From positions 18,207,358 through 18,271,357 of the forward strand of contig OZ024866.1 in assembly GCA_964017155.1 (NCBI GenBank): DNA of 64,000 nucleotides. The letters run 5' to 3'. This stretch comes from Oasisia sp. SBJ-2009. Lineage: Eukaryota; Annelida; Polychaeta; Sabellida; Siboglinidae. The position numbers and the translations under genes were made by a program. The notes under the pieces were generated by a model. The model worked only from the letters and a program-made list of their open reading frames with translations, was not told where the DNA came from and searched no databases. Shown here in pieces: positions 1 to 11,758 of this stretch (the first letter of the stretch is position 1; each line of letters starts with the position of its first letter).

Positions 1-53
1 TACGTGAATCCTTAGAGTTATAACTAGCCAATGAAGTGAGTCAGACCACCCAC

Positions 54-264
54 CAGGAAGGAGAGTGTCCAGAAACGAGGTCGCCCGGTCGAGGTACGGA
101 GTTAGGAACAGGAAGTCGTCCGTGTGACGCATCAGTAATTCGTCGTCTTTTGGTGCCACTAGATGGCGCCTCTCCAGGTCGCCGTAGTAGACGTTGTTGA
201 GCAGCGTAGACAGGACGGAGCCCTGACTGATGCCTTGTGTCTGGAGGTAGGGGACGCCGTCAAA
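54..264 (-). CDS. TERT: TERT exon 23 (RT motifs B' and C)
   Basis: Encodes FDGVPYLQTQGISQGSVLST then LLNNVYYGDLE (motif B'), and LLMRHTDDFLFLTPYL (motif C with the two catalytic Asp). Donor GTGGGT at 53, phase 1. Motif B' has Ser where nearly all TERTs have Pro (GIPQGS). Downstream exons are off the window. Confidence 0.97.
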
Positions 265-3200
265 CTGACGCCACCAGCAACAAACAACCACATTGTCATC
301 ATAAGTACTTAAGCAAGTTGTTGTTACATACCTGTAAATATTACTACATAGTTAACAAAATTATAACTGCTACTCTTATAGAACATACTACAGTTACTAT
401 GGCACAGCGCCTTACAAGTCACATGACTTCTGCTACGTCCCTTCAACAGCAGCAGTAACTCACCAATCGTGAAATTATTAATATTGCCTAGGATTATGCT
501 TCTCATAATATGTGGTACTAAGCACTATTATTATGTTGTTGTTGAACAAACTTTCACTCATCACGCATGCACGCACGCACGCACGCAAGCGCGCGCGCGC
601 TCGCTCGCTCACTCGCCCACCCACCCACCCACCCACCCACCCACCGTCCCACCCAACCATGATATAACTAATTGATGACTAAATCAATTAATCGTAACAG
701 CACTAACTGATACAAAATGTAAACTGACCGTGACGATGTTCGCAAAGAGATGGGCTTTTAGTGTCTTCAGAAGTTCCTCTTTCTCACAACTATAGAATTT
801 CACCTGAACAGACATAAACAGCAGATGCTAAACTGCAGCATGCTCTAGATCATGGCACCGTCATCGCACTACTATTACTACAGTGTACTATTATTTTCAT
901 ATGAGTAGAAGTTCACCTAAATAGACATAGAAACTATAGGTGCTAAACTGCAGCGTTCAATTCACTTTACTGTCATAAGATGGATAGTCATCATTCAACT
1001 GATGATCTTGTGTACATATTAGAAGTGTATTGTAAAACATTAAAAAGATTGTCAAAAAAGAGAAATGAAATACAAACTAAGTCCAGCCTAACAACAGCCC
1101 TGTGTTTACGGTAAGCAGAATGTAGAACTTATAGACATCAATACTACTGGTTAATGTGATTCTGATCGCCACAGGCACATTTCTGCGGTACCAAACCATA
1201 TTAGTAGTTCCTTTATTAAAAACATTGACTACATTATACAAAATACATAATATATTTGTGTATACACAATGTTTGAAGGGGCAAACGGGTAATCGTTGAC
1301 TTTTATGAAAGTTTACCTCAGACAATCTTATTAAGGTAAACGTATTATAGTTGCCACACGTGCACTTGTCTACATATTGGAATCAATACATGTTACCATA
1401 TAAATATAACACACACCAGTTAATACATATTAAAAAGCAAATTTCAGTACAATAACAATCACATTTCTTATTTGATAAAATAGATTTTTTTGTATTTATA
1501 TTTAAATGCAATTATTATTTCTGTGTCGTTACAATTGCACTCTGTATACGCAGATATTCATTGATCTCAATGTGGAATGAACACGTATTCTTTCTAGATA
1601 TTGCATTTCATGCACCAAAAGAGCATTTTCACTTTAAAAGAACAATCTATTAATATCCGAACATTTTTAATATGTACTATTTATCAACTATTTTATTATT
1701 TATTAAATTTTTATTCTAATATAATTAACTATTATTTAGTTTTAATATTTACTATCTTTAATATCTATTATTTATCAACTATTTTAATATTTATTTATTT
1801 TTACATTGTAATATAATTAACTATTATTTATCAGTATGTGTATTTTAGTATTATTAAGATTACTATTATTTATTGAAATTGTTTTGTTTTTACTGATCTA
1901 TTTATTTTACACTTACGTCTCTATTTTTTATTTTTAGGTAATCGGTATATTCATGTAAAGTGTAATGCGCCTCTGAATGGTTTTATTGCTAGATATATGG
2001 CGTAGACAAATACTGTATTTATTATTATTATTATTATAGAAGGAAGACCATGAAAGCATGAACTAGCCCAGGTGATCGGAATCAGCAATGACACCACAAG
2101 CTTTCCCTAAAGCTCTAAAAAACCCGTCCTACTAATTATTATCAAACCTGGCAACTCTACAAAACAGCCCTGGCATGCGCTTCCTGTCCTATACTACTTC
2201 ACAGACACATATTCTATCTGACATCCAAATGAAGCGCTGCTTTGTGTGAAATCAAAGCAAAGTAGATGACCAAACCTTATCACCGAAGATTGTGTCGTGA
2301 ATATTCTTCCTCAAGATGTCTCCACTGTCCAACAGCGCAAAGAGAAAGTTCACCTCAAAGTCCTCCTCTCTCACAGTCTTGCTGTGAAATGTTCGTTTCA
2401 GTTTTCCACCGACCTCCCTCACAGTGACATAAGGGCGAATCATGTAGCCATGTTTCCGCTACACAGAGCACAAAGTTGCCATTTATTTTTAATTGATAAG
2501 GCCTTCTGGTTATCACAATTCACAATTCCACCACACTTCCAGCTGATAGTGATGAATTCATAAAACATTATGTTTATTGTATGACATCATATCATGTTCT
2601 CACATCAATCCCGTTTCACATAATATGAAGCACGGTAATTATAAAATATTAATTTATTTGCAAAACAGTTCAACATTTGTATTTTACTCAGTTCAGCATT
2701 TGACAGTGTGTAACATTTTAACATGATACACATTGATGTTGGATGGCAACCATAATAAGTTTTATCAACTGCACAAAGACGGCTCAATCAGCACATTGAC
2801 TTCAGTTGCTTTTGTGGCATTTTTGGTGGTGGTCATAGCTTTTTCCAGAGACCCGTCCACCCATCATTTGGGCGAGTAAAACCTGTTTTGGACGGGTAGA
2901 AAAATGGGTGGACGGGTGGTGTATGGGTAAGAAAATGAAGGTGCATAAATAGGTCTTAAAAGTGTGACTGGCAAAAATTTGACCCTGCATAAAGCCCTGG
3001 TGGTGGTGGTGCCTCCTGGTGGAATATACTCTAGAATGCACGCCGTTTATAACGCAATTCCATTTTGTGGACCCAGATACCGCATAATGAGGCTCTACTG
3101 GTTATGTTAGTTCTTTCAAAAAGGCATTAGAAGGTAATATGTGTGACAAGTTCAATCTTCTGCGTCTCTGTATACTAGGTAGGTCATGTAAGTTTTTACA

Positions 3201-6200
3201 ACACCCATGAATGTACTATAGCTCCTGCTCAACTGAAAATTGCCCTTGGGTGGTGTACTGTACATACATACACAAATACATAATAGAATTATACCTAAAA
3301 TGACATAGTAACTAAAAAATAAACATAAAAATATAGCGTTACCTTAAATGTAGTTACTGACCAGATACCAACCTTGTTAAAAATGTCACTGATGAGTGCA
3401 AACAACCGATGACCATCCACCGTGTCATAGCACGTCTCGATGTCCACCTTGACACAGTAGAGACACCTAGTGGCAAGAAAATAAAACATTGCACCATACC
3501 TAGAAGACTAATAATTTTATTATTGCCATTGCAAATGGTGGAATAATTTTTATCACAACCTCAGTTTAATGGGAGGGGAATTTTCTATCATGTTCACAAG
3601 GTTAGCAAGGTGAAGAATATGCGCATTGTTACCCAGAGTAACAGACTGGACCGTCCTAATATAAGGACAAATAAAATAATACAACATGTTCCCAGCATGA
3701 CTGTTAGTGGCATGAAAAAAATGTTATGCAAGATAATGTTTTACCTATCCAAAATATCCAGGTTGACATGGACTTCATGTGTGTGCCCACAGCCATGCTT
3801 ACTCTTGCTGTGTTATGAAGCAAATGAAATGTACCCAATGTAGAGGACAATAAACATGTCCTGTATAAATCGAGCTGCCTGGAGTCATTCAATGGGTGTG
3901 GACGCATCTCAAGAAAAAGCAATATAACTCCCTCCCATCAAGATCCTTATAAAAAACTAAATGTGTTCGCTCTGTGACTTCAAGCATTAAGAAAATGTGT
4001 AGTTATCAATTACGTTCCCATTGCAGACCGAATCTGACCATCCTTCTCACAGATGATTCGCAATAACAAATACGAAAACAAACACTCTAAAATACCTTCT
4101 TTCCACCTGCAATAAGTCACCTAAAGAACCTCTAAGTGTTAGCTAACTCAAGCCAAACCTAGATTGTTTTCTTTATTTTTTTACGCCTGTTAACCATGTT
4201 TAGTCTTGTTACAAAGCAAAGGAAAAGTACCCAGTGTGTCTGTATTAGTATTGGACAATAAATATGTTCTGTATAAGTTCAGTCACCTTGAGTCATTCAT
4301 TGCCCTTCGCTGCAGGACAAACTTCTTCCATTTGTTGTAGATATCTGAGATTCCGAAGACAGACGAGCCAAGCAGAGTAGGATCCTCCTCCTGGACAAAC
4401 CAGTACCGACAGTTGTAACACCGTTACTGTCAGCCGTTACGTGGTACAGTGTACTAATCTATCTTATGATGCACTATGAAACATCGCCATCCTCTAGGTG
4501 GCGCCACTGGTATAGATGATTTCCCAAAGCATCAATAAATCGTGTTTGTTATGACGTAATTTGGAAGGTATTAATATTAATGTAGGTTACATAAGACAGT
4601 ACCACCTGATCGGTAATCTCTGGATGAGTTACGGAAAATATGTGAAGAAGAACTGAGTGAAAGATGATCCAGTCTCAGGATGAAACACCAGTATTCCAGA
4701 GGCTGCCAGTGGGGGCATCTTTAAAATGGCATAAGTTGATTAATAAATTGCGTGTTAAAATTTGTATAGCAAAAATATTATCAATAAGCTTATGTAAATT
4801 AGCTACAATAGACTAAATTAAATCATATTGTTACATGTTGTATGTAATACTAATCATAATGTATACAAATAAAAAAAACAATTAATTACAATATGTGTAC
4901 ATAACTACCGCTACTCATTCCATTTGGTATGGAAAGGAAAACTACAAACCGTCTCGAAGCGAAGAACATGCAGCAGGTCTTTTAAGTAGAAGTTAATTGA
5001 GCATTTAAATTTCTGAAAGAAAGCAAATCAGCATGCGTTAGACATGGTCTGAATTGATACAGCTGCACCAGATCGCCACACACAAAACAATCCATGAGAA
5101 GACATGTACGCAGTCGTAGTAGCAAGTTGCTCGCGCAAGCTGGATACCACAACTGAGGTTAACACCTTTAATAATGTAATAATAAAGCAAGTTTCAATGC
5201 AAGAACTAGTTTATGACATTGTCGTGTACATCAAGGTTGTGGCTCACCACTTATCATGCCCAGTCTAGAGCCGAATCATTAAAAATTAACACCACGTGAC
5301 ATCCAATACAATTCACATTGCAACGGGTATATAGATAATATGACAACAATAAATACACTGTAACTAAAACAATACATGTTATATCACTGATATATACAGA
5401 CAATATTGTACAGAATAGTTTGCAATGAAATAATATTCAAGACATTAAATTCATGCATTGTAATTATAATAATCGGTATGTAAAGATCAACAGTATAATG
5501 ACATTTAAAGATGACATAAATGGCTGACAAACACGTGTTTAGCTTAGATTGTACATTTTGTTGAAATTCTTGTTTAATAATAACACTTGTAATAATAATA
5601 CAATCGTGCTTCGTCACAAAATGGTAGTCAGGGGTTAACAAAATGGAATGGCATTATAAACGGTGCATGTTATGAACTGAATACGAACCAACACGCCAGG
5701 TCTGAAGATTTGAACTGAACGATAACGCAATACCACTGGTCTAAAAAACAACCTTGCTTTTAGCAGCCAAAACATACAAACGAATCTACACGTTGCAGAA
5801 GTCTGTAAATTATTAAAATCTGTAATAATTACCCCCTTTATTGGCTCGACTCCGGCTTTCAGTCACTCCCAAAATACAAATTTAGAACACATATTTTCCA
5901 TACCAAATATTCACTGCGGTTCATATGCGGCTGGTGAATAGTCATGTTTATTGTAGGCGTAGTGAAAATCTAAGTTTTGCTGTTCGTATGTACTATTAGC
6001 CTGACATTGGGTGACCGGTGACACTGAGTGACTGACCTTGGGTGACCTGTGACACTATGGATGACCTGGGATATTATGGGTGACCTGAGAGACCATGAGA
6101 GACTCTGTGTGACATGGGAGGCTGACCATAGGTGACTTAGGAGGCTATGGATGACCTGGGAGACTGACCGTCTGATCCGAGAGACTGACCTTGGATGACC

Positions 6201-9200
6201 GGATATACTGACCTTGGATTACCTGATATATTCACCTTGGATGACCTGATATATTGACCTTGGATAACCTGGTATATTGACCTTAGATGACTTGATATAT
6301 TGATCTTGGATGACCTTACATTAACCTTAGATAACCTGATATATTGACCTTGAATGACCTGATACATCAACCTTAGATGACCTGATATATGGACCTTGAA
6401 TGACCTGATATATTGACCTTGGGTGACATAAATATTGACCATGCGTGACCCAGGAGACTGCCCTTGGGGCCGACTTCGATGGAGCTACGCGAGTAACTCG
6501 CGTAACCCGAGGGCTACCCGAGTCCCAATCGAACAGCCGAGATCACTCGAGCACGTGACCATTTTTGACCTAGATTAGCTACTCGAGGGAATCGCGAGTT
6601 TTACAGGATTCAATCGAGTAACTTATGTAGGCCCCCTACTGCATAATAAATTAATTAAACATTACATGACACAATCATTTAAGGACTTAAATATGGATTA
6701 AAGTCAACACATTCTATGAATTATAATTAAAGTCCAAGAAGATGAACGTTACAATTTACACACTAAACAACAGATTACGTTATTTTACTTATTGACATAA
6801 GGGGTTTATGTCCGTGATCACGATCATCGGTGTTCAATTGATTATGCGCGTAGTACTGCGCGCGCAGTGTAAATGATCATAAACCGGATACCACGTTGGG
6901 GTTACGCGAGTAACTCGCGTAGCTCAATCGAAGTCGGCCTGGGTGACTAACCTTGGTTGCCGTGGGAGACAGCCGGCGACTCATGCTGACGATGGAGCGC
7001 AGGGAGGCAGCCTTGGGAAGAAAGCGCAGGTAGGACACTCCCATCGATGCTCCCTTCCCCAGCAGGCAGTGGAGCGTCCTCTGACAGTAATAAAGTCGCC
7101 CGCCATTTACAACATTTCTCACAGCCGATACACATCATCTTAAGCTACATCCACGTTTCATAAAAATCACAAAACGTGTTTATTTGAAATCATATTCCCA
7201 AAACCTTTATGCAGTCCCATGCTCTAATCCCAAAGCTTAAAGACATTTTAGATGCATTGGTCAAGGACTCAAGGTCAAGGACAAAAGTCGTCAACCACAT
7301 TGGAAACTCTTTATTTGTTTTGAAATAATAATTTTAAAACAACAAAACATGTTAGTTACTAAAATCAACATAACTACCTGGTAGATAAAATCCAAAAACC
7401 ACTGAAAACCTTTTTTCTTTCTAAAATGAAGCTGTCTGTATAAAATCCAAGATGGCTGCAATGGCACCATTATATTCTTTGGGAAATGCTGCAGTAATGA
7501 ACAAAGACTATTTGCACACAAATATCCCCCACTGTCTATTGCCAGGTACTCATTCATACAGCTTTGTGAAGTGGTGCAACAGAGAGTGGATTGAAACAGC
7601 AGAACAGGATTTCAACTGGTGTTGTCTAGACTGAGACGCTTGAAATGTTGTCTGGCTGCTCCACCTGTGTGCTTACTATAATTGTTTCCTCCCCTCTAAG
7701 CTGCTCAAAATGAGACCTACGCTGTTGACTAGAACTTGTATTCAAACTTATTTCAGTGTAACATCACTCACCTTATCAATACAGCTCAGCGTTCCTTTTT
7801 CCAGTAATGCTGTAACACATTGTAACATCATAAAAATGTGCAACACATTACACCCACACGATGTAGACACATTAGTCTAACAGCCAAGGGGTGTAACCAC
7901 TGTTTGCTTGATATAGTTTTTTCTTTGTTGATTACTCATCTCTAGCATGTATATAATGATACCCAGGTGGGTGTGGAGTTCTCACCCTTTTAGCTATTTT
8001 CCTTTTTTTTAAATGCCCACTAAAATAAACGTATTGTCATAACTTTGCAACCAGAAAGATTCAAACATAACTAAAATGTAATTTTATATGTTTCCAGACA
8101 TGAGAAATTCAATTCCACTAATGCTGATGTGAAATACCTGTGATATCTAAATGGCTCGTGGTAAATAATCTAAGCTCAATATTAGCAAACAATTAAATCT
8201 TCTGAAATTATAGCCAACTTTCTTAAAAAAACTCAGAACATATTTATTTAAAATTCCTTTTGTACCATAAATATTTGGCGGTGTCACGCTCCAGTGACTT
8301 CTACCTGTCCTTGTTTATGATTGCGCCAAACGATTTTATTTGCTGCACCTCTGAGCTTGAATTTACATGGATATAGACGCTATAGAAATGTTACAATTAT
8401 TATTATTATATATAAGTCTTACTCGCATTAACAATCAATGTGTTTGTGCAACAGACCGACCTGCCAGAGCTTTCCGCTTGATAGCCCTCCAGAGGGTCTT
8501 GCGATAGTGAAAGACATGGTTCTTGCTCGACGTACTGTCAGTGATGTAGAAGAAACTCTGCAGTAGAAACATATGTGCAGTCAAATGCCATGGTATGAGG
8601 ATGGGATATGTTCAGGCAGGAATAAACATGGCTAATTACTACAGTTTCACTCCACACAATAGCTGTTTAATCATTTACACCATCATGTAACTTTATGGTG
8701 CACACTTGGAGTCCAAAATCATACAAATATGTGTTTTTCACATGTGTTTTTTTTATACTTTGTTTCTTAATGTCATAAGTTGTGTTTATCTTCATGATAT
8801 TTGATACATAATGGTACTAAATATATAACAACAAAAATCAACATCTAAGCTCCATATGTGAAATGTTTTAGGTGGGTGTTTGTGTGTGGGGTCTTTGTGT
8901 GTGGGTATTTGTGTGCGAGCGTTTGTGGGTGGGTATTTTTTTATGGGTGTGGTGTTTGTGTGTGGTGTTTTATGGGTGTGGTCTTTGTGTGTGGTGTTTT
9001 ATGGGTGTGGTGTTTGCGGGTGGAGTGTTTGTGGGTGGGTGTTTGAGGGTGGAGTGTTTGAGGGTGGAGTGTTTGTGGGTGGAGTGTTTGTGGGTGGGTG
9101 TTTGAGGGTGGAGTGTTTGAGGGTGGAGTGTTTGTGGGTGGAGTGTTTGAGGGTGGAGTGTTTGTTGGTGGAGTGTTTGAGGGTGGAGTGTTTGAGGGTG

Positions 9201-11567
9201 GAGTATTTGAGGGTGGAGTGTTTGAGGGTGGGGTGTTTGAGGGTGGAGTGTTTGAGGGTGGAGTGTTGGAGGGTGGAGTGTTGGAGGGTGGAGTGTTTGA
9301 GGGTGCAGTGTTGGAGGGTGGAGTGTTTGAGGGTGGAGTGTTTGAGGGTGGGGTGTTTGAGGGTGGAGTGTTTGAGGGTGAAGTGTGGGTGAAGTGTGTG
9401 AGGGTGGAGTGTTTGAGGGTGGGGTGTTTGAGGGTGGAGTGTTTGAGGGTGTGGTGTTTGAGGGTGTGGTGTTTGAGGGTGGGGTGTTTGAGGGTGGGGT
9501 GTTTGAGGGTGGAGTGTTTGAGGGTGGAGTGTTTGAGGGTGGGGTGTTTGAGGGTGGGGTGTTTGAAGGTGGGGTGTTTGAGGTTGGTGTGTTTGAGGGT
9601 GGAGTGTTTGAGGGTGGAGTGTTTGAGGGTGGAGTGTTTGAGGGTGGAGTGTTGGAGGGTGGAGTGTTGGAGGCTGGAGTGTTGGAGGGTGGAGTGTTGG
9701 AGGGTGCAGTGTTGGAAGGTGCAGTGTTGGAGGGTGGAGTGTTTGAGGGTGGAGTGTTTGAGGGTGGAGTGTTTGAGGATGGAGTGTTTGAGGGTGGAGT
9801 GTTTGAGGGTGGAGTGTTTGAGGGTGAAGTGTTTGAGGGTGGAGTGTTATTACCTTCAGCAGCACTAAGATGTAGTCATTGACCATCCAGTAGAGGAACT
9901 TAGCGGTCAGTTCCTGTCGTCTCAGGTGGGACCAAACACTGTCCAGCCAGCCACACTCTGTCACCTGTCACATGACCCAACAGCAGACATGGGGTCAAAT
10001 ACATTGAAATGTATTTAAATACAAATACTTTTGAGGGATTCAAATACAAATACTTTTAAATGCAAATGTATTCAAATACAAATACTTTTGAAAAGTATTT
10101 CAAATACTTTTTCAAATACTTTTCATTTTCAGGATATATTACTATATAGGTAAAAGAAACAAAACGATATATCAAGCAGTTCATCTAGTTTATTGCTATT
10201 GTCTAAGTTGTCTGGTTACATTCAGTGGTCTAGTATCTATCTGGCTACTGCCCAGTGTATACTTCTAAAATTGTCAGTTATATCACCCAGGATGGTGGAA
10301 GTTAGTATAGTTATATGGGATAGTGCAAAGTCCTGCTGCAAGCTAATTGAATGCAATGTTCCTTTTAATCATTCCTCCACACCCTTTTCACACAATCATG
10401 GCAATGTGGACAGAACCCACAGCCAAGCTTTCCATTCATTCACTGAGGATCACTTAACAAGATCTGACTTGAATTGGGTTCTCCATTTATCATCTGTATC
10501 AATTAGGCTGCTCTGCACACTGGGCTCAGTGATGTTTGAACAAAGTCCACTGTGGCTTATTTAATTGGGGATACCTGGCTTGAACAAAGGGTGCCAGGCT
10601 TCTTCCTCTATCACACAAAGGGAAATGGCTAGCTAGCTGGTGTCCAGGGTTTACTGGTGCCCATATGTGCTAAGCTGTGTAATTAAGTTCTTAGTTCCTG
10701 ACTGTCACTGATGTCACATTGGCTAATTTACCATAGCAGTAACTTACATAAACACAGTGGAAGGAAGAAAGAACTGACCCAAATATATACCCAAAGTATT
10801 TGAAAAAGTATTTGAAACGTATTTGAAATATCAAATACTTTAGGAAAGTATTTAAATACAAATACAAATACTTTCAATTCCTAAATGTCAAATACAAATA
10901 CAAATACTTTAAAAAAAAGTATTTAAATACTTTCAAATACAAATGTATTTGACCCCATGTCTGCCCAACAGTGGTGACAGACATCACCCAGTCTGCAGGA
11001 TTGGCTTCAACGTCAGTGCAGTGGTTCAGAAGGAATAGTAAACATGTGTTTCACCAGAATGTCTTGGTAAGAACATTTCTCCCAGCCAAAACACTTTTTA
11101 GAATAACAATGGGTCGTGTGGCCCTGGAATTCTTCTGTATATTCTGAGTTCTTAATTATGAATTAATTGTACTTTGGTGAAGTATAGTCACTGCCTGGTC
11201 TCTTTACCATGATCACTTCATTGGCATTTTCTGTGGTTATTCATATGAGATGACAAGAAACAGCCAAAGTGTGAGCAACAGAACTGGGCGTTAGTGGTGT
11301 TTGTCAAGATGGAGTCATCTACTTCTATTCGGCATCCTAATAATCAGAATCCAGTTAATGCCAATGAAGTGTATATTACACTATCATTGTCCAAAATATT
11401 ATATCTAATTTGTCACACATAGGTGGTATGTAGGTGATAAAATATCGTTAACCAACAGACACCATAGTCATACCACTTTAAGGACACTTAAACGAACATC
11501 AAAATAAACACAATTTGCATTAACAGAAAATCAAGCGATTAATGTGTGTGTGTGTGTGTGTGTGTGT

Positions 11568-11624
<57 letters not shown>

Positions 11625-11710
11625 TGTGTGTATATATATATGTATGTGTGTGTGTTTGTATGTGTGTATGTATGTGTGTGTGTATGTGTATATGTAATAC
11701 TATGTATGTA

Positions 11711-11758
<48 letters not shown>

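Noticed and set aside
54..7080. RT motifs as part of a LINE or Penelope-type element
   Set aside because: The T motif, QFP region and TEN-domain exons are present, which retroelements of these kinds lack.
7620..7670. Minus-strand peptide ARQHFKRLSL, resembling human TERT IRQHLKRVQL, as a TERT exon
   Set aside because: It lies in the head of a tRNA-derived SINE (degenerate B box GTTGAAATCC), has no donor of the right phase, and the 38-bp exon at 7772 fills the same gap in phase.
8999..9964. 321-codon minus-strand ORF as one exon
   Set aside because: Only the first 37 codons match TERT; the rest is the 15-bp minisatellite read through the donor at 9854.
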